From assembly GCA_033852115.1 (NCBI GenBank), contig JAWSVE010000002.1:620001-684000 (forward strand): a DNA stretch of 64,000 bases, in the 5' to 3' direction. The position numbers and the translations under genes were made by a program. Positions 37,073 through 45,974 of the stretch are shown here, piece after piece. Positions within the stretch are counted from its first letter, which is position 1. Each line of letters starts with the position of its first letter. The stretch is from JAWSVE01 sp033852115 (GTDB lineage: Bacteria > Pseudomonadota > Gammaproteobacteria > Pseudomonadales > Cellvibrionaceae). The notes under the pieces are model-generated. The model had not been told where the DNA came from. It saw only the letters and a list, made by a program, of their open reading frames with translations, and searched no databases.

Positions 37073-37798
37073 GTGGAAAAATCAGTATTGGTAACCGGCT
37101 CTAGTCGCGGTATTGGAAAAGCTATTGCGCTCCGCTTGGCAAATGAAGGCTATGATATTGTGGTTCATTGTCGTAGTGGTCTTAATGCGGCGCAGGCTGT
37201 GCAGCAAGAAATCGCGGCGCTCGGTCGACGCGCACGTATACTGCAATTTGATATCGCGGACCGCAAGCAAGCAGGCGAAGCGTTGTTGGCAGATGTCGAG
37301 GAGCATGGTGCCTATTACGGCGTCGTGTGTAATGCCGGGTTGGCTGCGGATAACGCTTTTCCAGCAATGTCCGGGGAAGAATGGGATCGTGTTGTTCACA
37401 CAAATCTAGATGGCTTTTTTAATGTTCTTAACCCGCTAACAATGCCGTTGGTGAGGCGTCGTAAACCAGGCCGCATAGTGGTGTTGTCTTCTGTTTCTGG
37501 TGTGATGGGGAATCGAGGTCAAGTGAACTATAGTGCATCGAAAGCCGGACTCATTGGTGCGACGAAAGCGCTAGCGCTTGAATTGGCAAAACGACAGATT
37601 ACGGTGAATTGTGTTGCCCCGGGTTTAATCGAAACTGATATGGTTGAAGATGTCGTGCTAGACGAAGCGATGAAGATGATCCCCGCGCGTCGAATGGGAA
37701 AACCAGACGAGGTAGCAGCGACTGTTAGTTTCCTGTTGTCAGAAGATGCTGGGTACATTACTCGGCAAGTGATTTCTGTAAATGGTGGTATGTGTTAA
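37073..37798 (+). CDS. 3-ketoacyl-ACP reductase (FabG-like, ApeQ-like)
   Basis: 241-residue short-chain dehydrogenase. NADP-binding TGSSRGIGKAIA is near the N-terminus, NAGLAADN follows, and the catalytic Ser-Tyr-Lys set appears in LSSVSGVMG and YSASKAGLIG. GTG 37073 is preferred over GTG 37043: it has AGGAAG upstream and gives the normal FabG length. Its stop overlaps the next ATG (TAATG). It reduces the 3-keto group in each elongation cycle. Confidence 0.9.
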   Translation: MEKSVLVTGSSRGIGKAIALRLANEGYDIVVHCRSGLNAAQAVQQEIAALGRRARILQFDIADRKQAGEALLADVEEHGAYYGVVCNAGLAADNAFPAMSGEEWDRVVHTNLDGFFNVLNPLTMPLVRRRKPGRIVVLSSVSGVMGNRGQVNYSASKAGLIGATKALALELAKRQITVNCVAPGLIETDMVEDVVLDEAMKMIPARRMGKPDEVAATVSFLLSEDAGYITRQVISVNGGMC

Positions 37799-39024
37799 TG
37801 AAACGAGTTGTCGTTACCGGAATGGCAGGAATTTCTCCTATTGGATGTGATTGGGAAACGATTTCGACCAATTTGAAAAACTTACAGTCCGGCATTCAAT
37901 ATATTACCGATTGGGATAAATATTCAGATCTGAATACCCGCCTTGCGGGGGCTGTAAGCGATTGGCAAAAACCCGCGCACTATAATCGTAAAATGACCCG
38001 TAGTATGGGGCGTGTTGCAATGATGGCGACGCACGCGACAGAGTTGGCGCTAAGTGATGCAGGCCTTCTCGGAAATGAAATCATTAAAGATGGTCGTATG
38101 GGTGTAGCCTATGGTTCTTCTACAGGTTCCACTGATGCCGTGATGGAATTTAGCAACATGCTACTTAACCATTCGACAGATGGTATTAATGCCAATACCT
38201 ATATCAAAATGATGGGGCATACTGCGCCCGTCAATATTGGCGTATTTTTTGGTTTGCGAGGGCGTGTGTACACCACATCCAGTGCCTGTACCTCAGGTAG
38301 TCAAGGGATTGGTTACGCTTATGAAGCGATCAAGTACGGTATGCAACAGTTAATGGTAGGCGGCGGCGGTGAAGAGTTGTGCCCAACGGAAGCTGCCGTA
38401 TTTGATACGTTATATGCAACCAGTACAGCCAACGATACGCCGCATCTCACACCACGGCCTTTTGATGTTGATCGTGATGGTTTGGTGATCGGCGAAGGAG
38501 CGGGTACTTTAATTCTCGAAGAGTTGGAGCATGCGCAGCAGCGCGGTGCAACAATCTACGCGGAGCTAGTGGGATTTGGTTGCAACTCCGATGGTACGCA
38601 CGTGACACAACCGCAGTCAGCTACCATGCAGCGTGCGATGGAGTTAGCCTTGGAAAGTGCGGGTTTAGCCCCAGATGATATCGGCTATATTTCGGCTCAT
38701 GGAACCGCAACAGATCGAGGAGATGTTGCCGAGTCGCAGGCAACAGCGAGAATTTTTGGCAACAAAGTGCCAGTCAGCTCATTTAAAAGCTATACCGGGC
38801 ATACTCTTGGGGCCTGTGGTGCATTAGAGGCCATGGTGGCGATTCAAATGATGCGCGAAGGGTGGTGCCATCCAACCATCAATCTGAATAATGTCGATCC
38901 AAATTGTGGCGAACTTGATTATGTTCAACACGAATGTCGTTCGATGGATGTTAATTATGTGATGAGCAATAACTTTGCATTTGGCGGCATCAATACCTCC
39001 TTAATCTTCAAACGCTGGGCTTAG
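37798..39024 (+). CDS. beta-ketoacyl-ACP synthase (ketosynthase, ApeR-like)
   Basis: 408 residues, FabF type. Catalytic C164 in SSACTSGSQG, H301 in AHGTATDRGD, K330 and H335 in KSYTGHTLG are all intact. It is the second complete ketosynthase of the cluster and its last gene, coupled to the reductase by a one-base overlap. In studied systems the analogous enzyme starts or supports elongation. A weak hairpin follows the stop. Confidence 0.9.
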   Translation: MKRVVVTGMAGISPIGCDWETISTNLKNLQSGIQYITDWDKYSDLNTRLAGAVSDWQKPAHYNRKMTRSMGRVAMMATHATELALSDAGLLGNEIIKDGRMGVAYGSSTGSTDAVMEFSNMLLNHSTDGINANTYIKMMGHTAPVNIGVFFGLRGRVYTTSSACTSGSQGIGYAYEAIKYGMQQLMVGGGGEELCPTEAAVFDTLYATSTANDTPHLTPRPFDVDRDGLVIGEGAGTLILEELEHAQQRGATIYAELVGFGCNSDGTHVTQPQSATMQRAMELALESAGLAPDDIGYISAHGTATDRGDVAESQATARIFGNKVPVSSFKSYTGHTLGACGALEAMVAIQMMREGWCHPTINLNNVDPNCGELDYVQHECRSMDVNYVMSNNFAFGGINTSLIFKRWA

Positions 39025-39033
39025 TTCAGCGCT

Positions 39034-39050
39034 AAAGGCTGCTAGCCTTT
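39034..39050 (+). terminator. weak hairpin after the aryl polyene cluster
   Basis: AAAGGCT-GCT-AGCCTTT directly after the last ketosynthase, with a loop of three and only a short T run. It may stop some transcription; the GST gene follows 25 bp later. Confidence 0.3.
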
Positions 39051-39075
39051 TCGCGTTAACCTGCTTCCTTAGGCT

Positions 39076-39717
39076 ATGCTTCACAACATTCCCATTTTGT
39101 ATTCATTTCGACGTTGCCCTTACGCGATTCGCGCGCGCATTGCGCTCAATTACGCAGGCGTTCCGGTTTGTTTGCGGGAGGTGGAGCTAAAAAACAAGCC
39201 ACGTCCGATGCTAGATATTTCTCCCAAAGGTACGGTTCCTGTGTTGGTGTTGCCAGACGGTGGCGTGATTGATGAAAGTCTTGATGTGATGTTGTGGGCG
39301 TTGCACAAAAACGACCCCGATCATTGGCTGTCAAATTACGATAAAGAGTTGGTGCTGAAGAATGATCTCCAGTTTAAGCCGCACTTGGATCGCTATAAAT
39401 ATGCCGATCGTTATCCTGAGCATTCGTTGGAGTTTTACCGTGCGAAGGTAGTGGTATTTCTTTCTGAGTTAAACAGCAGACTCGCCGATAGTCTTTACCT
39501 TTGCGGCCAACATCCATCACTGACCGATATAGCTATTTTTCCATTTATCCGTCAATGCGCCTTTGTCGATAAAGGCTGGTTCGATAGCGCAGATTTTCTG
39601 CACTTGCAGCGTTGGTTAGATGAGTTGCTAAATTCCACTTTATTCCAATCGGTGATGATGAAATACAAGCCTTGGCGGGAGGGGGCGTCAGGTGAGATTT
39701 GTTTTGGAGAGAAGTGA
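39076..39717 (+). CDS. glutathione S-transferase family protein
   Basis: 213 residues. The N-terminal thioredoxin fold has SFRRCPYAIRAR, where Cys14 sits at the active position as in omega-like GSTs, followed by GTVPVLVLPDG and ESLDVM of the glutathione site. The C-terminal helical domain has PSLTDIAIFPFIRQ. It lies just after the polyene cluster; whether it belongs to it is unclear. Its end faces a convergent DUF481 gene. Confidence 0.88.
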   Translation: MLHNIPILYSFRRCPYAIRARIALNYAGVPVCLREVELKNKPRPMLDISPKGTVPVLVLPDGGVIDESLDVMLWALHKNDPDHWLSNYDKELVLKNDLQFKPHLDRYKYADRYPEHSLEFYRAKVVVFLSELNSRLADSLYLCGQHPSLTDIAIFPFIRQCAFVDKGWFDSADFLHLQRWLDELLNSTLFQSVMMKYKPWREGASGEICFGEK

Positions 39718-39723
39718 AAAGTA

Positions 39724-39753
39724 AATGGCGATAGCAAGGTGGCTACCGCCATT
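39724..39753. terminator. hairpin between convergent GST and DUF481 genes
   Basis: AATGGCG-A-TAGC, loop AAGGTG, GCTA-C-CGCCATT: a twelve-pair stem with a single A-C mismatch. Neither side has a long T run, so it may act as a bidirectional block or protect mRNA ends. Confidence 0.45.
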
Positions 39754-39768
39754 GGCTTGTGATTACGA

Positions 39769-40509
39769 TTAGAACGAGTAGGTGACATTCATCGAAGTAA
39801 TACGATCGCTATTACGGAAACCTGGTTCTGGATCTGTGTTATAGCGAATATCATAGATAAGCTTCAATGCAAGCGATGAGTTTATCTTTACGGCCAAAGA
39901 CGATACGTTTTGCGCAAACGTATTGTATTTATTAGGTTCCGCACGCGTATAATTTTCGAATTTTGTCGTTTTGCTTAAATCGTGCTTATACTCAGATTCT
40001 AATAAGTAGGTAACACTACTAATATCTTCAGAGGGGACAATTGTTGGCGTCGGAGCATCAGGCGTCGAATCGTAGGGCTCGGTTGATGTGTCTTTATAAC
40101 CGACACCCACGGAGAGTTTCCATTTCATCGTTTCACGGTCAATGAAGAGGTGACCGACACCCGCAGCGACGGTGTAAATCTCATCGAATGAATCAAACTT
40201 GTCTTCAAAGTAACGCACATCACCGAAAGCATAGGTTCGCTCGCTAAAGAAATATTCTGTTCTCCAGCCTAATGCATAACTTTGTGCATCGACCGCACCT
40301 TTGGATTCCGCTTTCACGGCCGAGCCTTTGAGTTGATGCAGCCAAGGATCGGATTTTTTTTCTACCTTAAACCCAAGGTTGAAGGTTTCTGATGATGTGT
40401 TGCCGCTGACATGAACAAAGCCAAGCTCTCCTTCGCCACTCCATGTTTCTGCTTGTGAAATTGCGCTACTAAGTAACAGTGTACATCCTGCTAAAGTGTA
40501 TCGAATCAC
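39769..40509 (-). CDS. DUF481 outer-membrane beta-barrel protein (YdiY-like)
   Basis: 246 residues. The signal peptide ends at SQAE. The mature part starts WSGEGELGFVHVSGNTSSET and consists of alternating strands, ending in NVTYSF with the terminal Phe typical of Bam substrates. The function of DUF481 barrels is unknown; the E. coli relative responds to acid. It starts at GTG 40509 with GGAG seven bases upstream. It is divergent from the alcohol dehydrogenase gene. Confidence 0.85.
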   Translation of the reverse strand: MIRYTLAGCTLLLSSAISQAETWSGEGELGFVHVSGNTSSETFNLGFKVEKKSDPWLHQLKGSAVKAESKGAVDAQSYALGWRTEYFFSERTYAFGDVRYFEDKFDSFDEIYTVAAGVGHLFIDRETMKWKLSVGVGYKDTSTEPYDSTPDAPTPTIVPSEDISSVTYLLESEYKHDLSKTTKFENYTRAEPNKYNTFAQNVSSLAVKINSSLALKLIYDIRYNTDPEPGFRNSDRITSMNVTYSF

Positions 40510-40698
40510 CGTTTTTCTCCGTTGAGTTTGGGTTTTATATAAATTGACAATTATGTGCGATGATGGCGTTGCACACTAGGGTGCACCTGGCGGCGAAGTT
40601 TATCATTTGTGCCGGGTTACATAAATGGCAGCGGTGCGAATTGTCGATGATACAATTCAGTTTATGAACAAAGTCTTTTTCATCTCTAGACTCTCGGT

Positions 40699-41901
40699 AT
40701 GACACGATTTATTCAGCCAATGATTCATCAAAATTTACCCATCGAATTCGTATCTCAGGTTGACAACCCAGCCGACGCTATTGCTCGGTGGTTAGACGGT
40801 GCTGGCCTCAGTCGCGCATTGATTGTTACGAATAACAGCCTGTCTCGAGGAAGTGGATTGGGAGGCGACACCTTAGCGGTCTTTCAAAAGGAGCTTGGTG
40901 AACGTTGTGTTGCCGTGCTGCCGTCCGTTCAAGCTCATACACCTTATGAAAATGTGTGGAGCGGCGTGACTCTCGCCAAGCAGTCTGCTGCGGATGTGTT
41001 GATAGCTATCGGCGGGGGCTCTGTAATTGATGCGGCTAAAATTATTCAATTGGCGTTGAACACGGAAGTGGAAACGGTTGCTGAATTACGAGAATACGCC
41101 CAATTCAGTGATGGTTCTCGCGGGCCAAAGGCTGGATCGACGCTGGCCCGTGCTCGGCCGATTCGCTTTTTAGCAGTACCAACGACACTTTCTGGAGCGG
41201 AATTTAGTCATTCCGCTAGTGCATTGAACACGGATACCGGTGCAAAGGAGGGGTACCGTGACGCGATTTTGTGCCCGCAAGGCGTAATCTATTCGCCTAC
41301 TGTAGGTGAAAGTACGCCAGAATGGTTGTGGCTATCGACTGCCATAAGGTCGCTCGACCATGCTATTGAGGGTTACTGTGCCAGCAACGTCTATCCATAC
41401 CTCGAGGGGCAGTTCTTGCATGCAATACGCTTGTTTGCTGAGTACTTACCTACGCAAAAGGCTGCGGGTACTGACTTCCGCGATGCTTGTAGCCAGCTTC
41501 AGCAGGCTGTGTGGTTAGCTTGCTCTGGTTTGGGGCGGGTGCGGCACGGCGCAAGCCACGGCATCGGCTATGCACTGGGCGCTCAGTGTGGTGTTCCCCA
41601 TGGCTATACCTCTTGTGTCATGTTGCCGGCCGTGCTTGAGTGGAACTCGTCAGTCAATGAAGGAAGGCAACGTGCAGTTGCCGCCGCCCTTGGAGGAGGG
41701 GATTCCGCCGCCGTATTGGTTCGTTCCTTGGTCAAAACGCTAGGGCTACCGTCGGCGTTACCAGATGTTGGCGTCGCGAAAAACCAATTAATTGCCATTG
41801 CTGAGGCTAGCGCTGAGCACAAAGTGGTTAAAGCAAACCCACGGCCTATAAGGTCTGCTGGGGATGTGATGGAAATTTTATCGATTGCTTGGGAAGGCTA
41901 A
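40699..41901 (+). CDS. iron-containing alcohol dehydrogenase / maleylacetate reductase-like
   Basis: 400 residues of the Fe-ADH superfamily. The NAD-binding AIGGGSVIDAAK is clear, as are PTTLSGAEFS and the metal-site histidines in SLDHAIEGYC, GASHGIGYALG and GVPHGYTS. The TLSGAEFS and GASHGI patterns lean toward maleylacetate reductase-type members. No aromatic ring-cleavage genes lie nearby, so the substrate is open. Confidence 0.8.
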   Translation: MTRFIQPMIHQNLPIEFVSQVDNPADAIARWLDGAGLSRALIVTNNSLSRGSGLGGDTLAVFQKELGERCVAVLPSVQAHTPYENVWSGVTLAKQSAADVLIAIGGGSVIDAAKIIQLALNTEVETVAELREYAQFSDGSRGPKAGSTLARARPIRFLAVPTTLSGAEFSHSASALNTDTGAKEGYRDAILCPQGVIYSPTVGESTPEWLWLSTAIRSLDHAIEGYCASNVYPYLEGQFLHAIRLFAEYLPTQKAAGTDFRDACSQLQQAVWLACSGLGRVRHGASHGIGYALGAQCGVPHGYTSCVMLPAVLEWNSSVNEGRQRAVAAALGGGDSAAVLVRSLVKTLGLPSALPDVGVAKNQLIAIAEASAEHKVVKANPRPIRSAGDVMEILSIAWEG

Positions 41902-42048
41902 CATACCGTTGAGCAAACCCTTTGTCGCGGACAGGTTGCGACTGCCTTATTCGGCAGGTTAATGTTGCCAAAATAAGGACAGATCAAACGATATGCCCCA
42001 AAACGAAAAGGGGTTAGGGATTAAGATCAAAACAGCGGATGCTTCACA

Positions 42049-43572
42049 TTGTTTGAGCTTGGTAAACGCATAGTTGATTCAAAGCGCAACTGGATTCGAT
42101 TTTCGATTTCATTGATTGTGCTGCTTGTTGCGTCTTTTTGTGGGCAACTATACCTGAGCTACCAGGACCATATTGCCTCAACGGATACAACCCTAGAAAA
42201 CCTTTCCCTAACTCTCATCAAACAAGCTGAAGCGGAATTTCGTTCAACGGAGCTGGCATTGCGCTTTGCTCGTGACAAATTGCAGGACAACCCTAACCCT
42301 GATTCCTGGGATGATACCCAAGCATATGACTCACTGCGCGGGGTTGTAGCTGCGTTTGCCCAGTCGGATGTCGCTGTTTCCAAACACGATTTATTCTGGG
42401 TCGATAGTAAAGGTGTGGTGCGAGTGACAAGCTATTCCCACCCCACACCTGAGATTCTTGCTATAGATCGCGACTACTTTGAGCATCACACTGAGAATAC
42501 TTCGCCGGATGTTTACTATAGCGGTTCGCTGCAATCTCGCTTAACTAATCGTTGGGTGATCTATCAAACCTTACGCTTAAACGACGCGGAAGGTAATTTT
42601 GCTGGTGTAGTGGGTATCACCACAAGAGTGGATGCCTTCGAATATTTTTATAAGCAGCTGGCGCTTGAGCCAGGAAGTAGCGTGGTGATTGCTCAAAAAT
42701 CTGGCAAGTGGAGTTACCGATATCCATTCGATCCGGCCAGTTCCTCGATTAATGTTTTCGAAACGCCAGAGTTCCAAGTTATGGAAGAAAGGCAACGTGG
42801 ACAATTAGTCATAGAGCACAGCCCTTATGATCAGAAGCGCCGCCGCGCAGGGTTCTATTGGATGGAGCCCATTGAGCTGTTGGCCGTCGTTACCATTCCT
42901 CAACAGAGTGTATGGCAACAATTTCTTCCCGTGGTCGAGCAGCGCGGCGCGATTTTATTGATTACATTACTGGCTTTGATTATTGCCACGGTGGCATATA
43001 GTCGAGTTTACAAACGCAGCGATGAGGCGATGCGGCTTTCTCGGATCGATAAGCTAACCGGCATTGCCAATCGACGAGAGCTAGATGATCGCTTACAGTT
43101 GGATTGGCGCGCGATGCAGCGTTCTTCGGAACCGCTAGGTGTATTGTTCATTGATATCGATTACTTCAAAAATTTTAACGATGAATATGGCCATGATGCG
43201 GGTGACAGATGCTTGCGTCGAGTGGCCAAACTGATCAGCTCTGAGCTCCGACGTCCAAATGACCTGATCGCTCGTTATGGCGGTGAAGAGTTTGTGGTAC
43301 TGCTTCCAGGGAATGACTATCAAAATACCGCCAATATGGCACAAGTGATTTTAGATTGTATTCGCAAGGAAAAAATTCTCCACGTCGCATCGCCTATTAG
43401 TTCGTATCTCACTGTGTCCATCGGTTTCGCTTCGCTGATACCACAGCAGAATTTGGAACTTCGTGAGTTACAGGGGCAGGCTGATCGAGCGCTGTATGTT
43501 GCTAAAGGTCTGGGTCGAGATAGAGCCGTCGGTGCTGATGACATCAAACAGCAAACCAGAAAAAACGCCTAA
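42049..43572 (+). CDS. Cache-type membrane diguanylate cyclase
   Basis: 507 residues. Helix at about 16-36, an extracellular sensor of about 260 residues with the PAS/Cache-like YYSGSLQSRLTNRWVIYQT block, a second helix at about 302-322, then a GGDEF domain with GGEEF at 411-415. RPND five residues before it is a likely I-site. It is predicted to make cyclic di-GMP in response to an external ligand. The start is TTG 42049, the only reasonable initiator in frame, without a clear ribosome site, so the exact start is uncertain. Confidence 0.88.
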   Translation: MFELGKRIVDSKRNWIRFSISLIVLLVASFCGQLYLSYQDHIASTDTTLENLSLTLIKQAEAEFRSTELALRFARDKLQDNPNPDSWDDTQAYDSLRGVVAAFAQSDVAVSKHDLFWVDSKGVVRVTSYSHPTPEILAIDRDYFEHHTENTSPDVYYSGSLQSRLTNRWVIYQTLRLNDAEGNFAGVVGITTRVDAFEYFYKQLALEPGSSVVIAQKSGKWSYRYPFDPASSSINVFETPEFQVMEERQRGQLVIEHSPYDQKRRRAGFYWMEPIELLAVVTIPQQSVWQQFLPVVEQRGAILLITLLALIIATVAYSRVYKRSDEAMRLSRIDKLTGIANRRELDDRLQLDWRAMQRSSEPLGVLFIDIDYFKNFNDEYGHDAGDRCLRRVAKLISSELRRPNDLIARYGGEEFVVLLPGNDYQNTANMAQVILDCIRKEKILHVASPISSYLTVSIGFASLIPQQNLELRELQGQADRALYVAKGLGRDRAVGADDIKQQTRKNA

Positions 43573-43661
43573 AAATTCCTTTAGTCCCTGCACATGACGT
43601 GCACGCTCCATCTAAAACATGCATACTGCGGTCTTTTTGTGGCGAGAGTATCGGCTACACC

Positions 43662-44585
43662 ATGACATCAATTGTTTCTGTAAAGCACTTATCAAAGATC
43701 TACGAGGGCGGATTTCAGGCTCTGAAGGATATCAATCTCGATATTCATAAAGGTGAAATCATCGCACTCCTGGGGCCTAACGGCGCTGGTAAAACCACAC
43801 TCATCTCCACTATCTGTGGGATTATTAACCCCAGCGATGGGGCCGTCACTGTTGGCGGTTATGACATCGTTAAAGACTTTCGCCAGACGCGCCGTCAAAT
43901 CGGATTGGTTCCTCAAGAGTTAACAACCGATGCGTTTGAAACCGTAATCAATACAGTTAACTTTAGCCGTGGCTTATTTGGTAAGCCAAAAGACTCCGGG
44001 CATATCGAGAAATTATTGCGCGCGCTCAGTCTATGGGATAAGAAAAATAACATGATGATGACGTTATCAGGCGGTATGAAACGTCGAGTTATGATTGCTA
44101 AAGCGCTCTCGCATGAACCGAGTATTTTGTTCCTCGACGAGCCCACCGCAGGTGTCGATGTTGAACTGAGAAAGGATATGTGGGACTTGGTACGGGAACT
44201 CCGAGCTTCCGGTGTGACTATCATTTTAACCACCCACTATATTGAAGAGGCTGAAGAAATTGCTGATCGTATCGGGGTTATTAATAAAGGCGAGCTCGTT
44301 TTAGTCGAAGAGAAAAACGTATTGATGCGTCAGCTAGGTCGCCGACAAATGACCTTCGAGCTAGTTAACCCGATAGAAAAAATACCTGATAGTTTGTCAA
44401 ACTATGATTTGCAACTCAGCGATGACGGACGACTGGTCTACAACTATAGCGCACAATCCGGGGCGACCACGGTCACGGAATTACTCGATGCACTACGCGA
44501 AGCGGGAATTGTATTTCAAGATTTGCAGACACAGCAAAGTTCATTAGAAGATATATTTGTTGAGCTAGTGAACGGTAGTCGGTAA
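43662..44585 (+). CDS. ABC transporter ATP-binding protein (YadG-like)
   Basis: 307 residues. Walker A GPNGAGKT at 38-45, signature LSGGMKRR, Walker B ILFLDEP and the switch His in TTHYIEEAEE are intact. The C-terminal tail fits DrrA/YadG-type drug or lipid exporters. ATG 43662 gives MTSIVSVKHLSKIY, the natural start, while an upstream in-frame GTG-type extension has no similarity. The permease gene follows after 45 bp. Confidence 0.92.
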   Translation: MTSIVSVKHLSKIYEGGFQALKDINLDIHKGEIIALLGPNGAGKTTLISTICGIINPSDGAVTVGGYDIVKDFRQTRRQIGLVPQELTTDAFETVINTVNFSRGLFGKPKDSGHIEKLLRALSLWDKKNNMMMTLSGGMKRRVMIAKALSHEPSILFLDEPTAGVDVELRKDMWDLVRELRASGVTIILTTHYIEEAEEIADRIGVINKGELVLVEEKNVLMRQLGRRQMTFELVNPIEKIPDSLSNYDLQLSDDGRLVYNYSAQSGATTVTELLDALREAGIVFQDLQTQQSSLEDIFVELVNGSR

Positions 44586-44630
44586 CTGAATAAACATATA
44601 TTGGCGATAGATTGTCGCCCGGTGATTAGT

Positions 44631-45392
44631 ATGAATTGGCACGCAGTAAAAGCAATTTATCTCTTTGAAATGTCTCGCACTATGCGCACGTTGTTGCAGA
44701 GCATCGTGTCACCAGTGCTGTCTACTTCGTTGTACTTTGTCGTATTTGGTTCAGCTATTGGCTCTCGAATTGATCAAGTGGGTGGCGTTAGCTATGGTGC
44801 CTTTCTTGTGCCAGGCCTAATGATGCTATCGCTTTTGACTCAGAGTTTATCTAATGCCTCATTTGGAATCTATTTTCCTCGCTTCACCGGCACAATTTAC
44901 GAGGTGCTATCCGCTCCCATCTCAATGTGGGAAATATTGCTAGGTTACGTTGGTGCAGCGGCATCCAAATCGATGCTATTAGGTATTATTATTTTGATGA
45001 CGGCTTCGGTGTTTGTGCCATTAGAGATTCGCCATCCATTTATGATGCTTTTCTTTCTGGTGCTGACATGTGTTTCTTTTAGCTTATGTGGCTTTATTAT
45101 TGGCATCTGGGCGGATAACTTTGAAAAATTGCAACTAATTCCGATGCTTGTAGTCACGCCATTGGTTTTCTTAGGGGGAAGTTTTTATTCCGTTGATATG
45201 TTGCCACCTGTTTGGCAAAACATCACGCTGTTAAACCCTGTGCTCTATTTGATTAGCGGCTTTCGTTGGAGTTTTTATGAGATCGCTGATGTGAGTGTGG
45301 TGGTTAGTATTGTCACTATCTTAGGTTTTCTTGGGTTGTGTTTAGGCGTGGTAGCTTGGATTTTTCGCACAGGCTATGGCCTCAAGCCTTAG
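44631..45392 (+). CDS. ABC-2 type transporter permease (YadH-like)
   Basis: 253 residues with six membrane helices, and the ABC-2 block around LGGSFYSVDMLPPVWQ followed by LNPVLYLISGFRW. It forms an exporter with the preceding ATPase. The cargo is not known; YadGH-type systems are often left unassigned. ATG 44631 has GGTGA five bases upstream. Confidence 0.9.
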   Translation: MNWHAVKAIYLFEMSRTMRTLLQSIVSPVLSTSLYFVVFGSAIGSRIDQVGGVSYGAFLVPGLMMLSLLTQSLSNASFGIYFPRFTGTIYEVLSAPISMWEILLGYVGAAASKSMLLGIIILMTASVFVPLEIRHPFMMLFFLVLTCVSFSLCGFIIGIWADNFEKLQLIPMLVVTPLVFLGGSFYSVDMLPPVWQNITLLNPVLYLISGFRWSFYEIADVSVVVSIVTILGFLGLCLGVVAWIFRTGYGLKP

Positions 45393-45412
45393 GGTATGTT
45401 GTAAACGCTATT

Positions 45413-45859
45413 GTGTCTCGATTGATATTTAATCTTCATCAGGTTCCTCCGGCTGAAGCAGCAGCGGTAAAGCGACTACTTGACGAGAACCATGTTGCAT
45501 ACTACGAAACCTCTCCGGGTTTCTGGGGGACGGGCGTGCATGGTTTATGGTTAATTGAGGGTGCGGTGATTGAGGCCGCAGCGAGTCAAGATGCCGAAGA
45601 AAAAACGCGGCTCGTCGCTGAGCCCTTGCCAAGCGACGAGCAACGCCTTGCAGAGGCGAAGAGTCTCATTATTGAGTTTCAGGAGGGCTTTGCTCAGAAA
45701 GCCCGTGACGAACATCGTCAATCTGTAATTCGAGGCCGCGCACCTAGCTTTTGGGGTAACGTAAAACAAAAGCCGTTTAAAGCACTTCTACTAATATTTT
45801 TTGTTAGCGCATTGATTGCGCTCTTAATCTCTCCGCTTTGGCTATTCACTGCGCTATAA
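45413..45859 (+). CDS. DUF6164 family membrane-anchored protein
   Basis: 148 residues. The N-terminal part (RLIFNLHQVPPAEAAAVKRLL, YYETSPGFWGTGVHGLWL) resembles a small ferredoxin-like fold found in DUF6164 proteins, and one membrane helix lies at the C-terminus (about 125-145). The start is taken as GTG 45413, which gives the normal N-terminus. It lies 20 bp after the permease gene and may share its transcript. No function is known. Confidence 0.72.
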   Translation: MSRLIFNLHQVPPAEAAAVKRLLDENHVAYYETSPGFWGTGVHGLWLIEGAVIEAAASQDAEEKTRLVAEPLPSDEQRLAEAKSLIIEFQEGFAQKARDEHRQSVIRGRAPSFWGNVKQKPFKALLLIFFVSALIALLISPLWLFTAL

Positions 45860-45974
45860 TTAGCCCAATATCTTATTGAGGGCTTTTTCGAACGTACGAT
45901 TCCTTTCTCCTCCAGGAAAAGACGCTGACTCAGAAAAAAGTCGTAGTAAATCGTCAGTTATTTTGTGTGGTACT

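Noticed and set aside
22343..39024. possible horizontal island origin of the aryl polyene cluster
   Set aside because: No integrase, tRNA, direct repeats or obvious base-composition break was seen at either end; composition cannot be measured precisely by eye.
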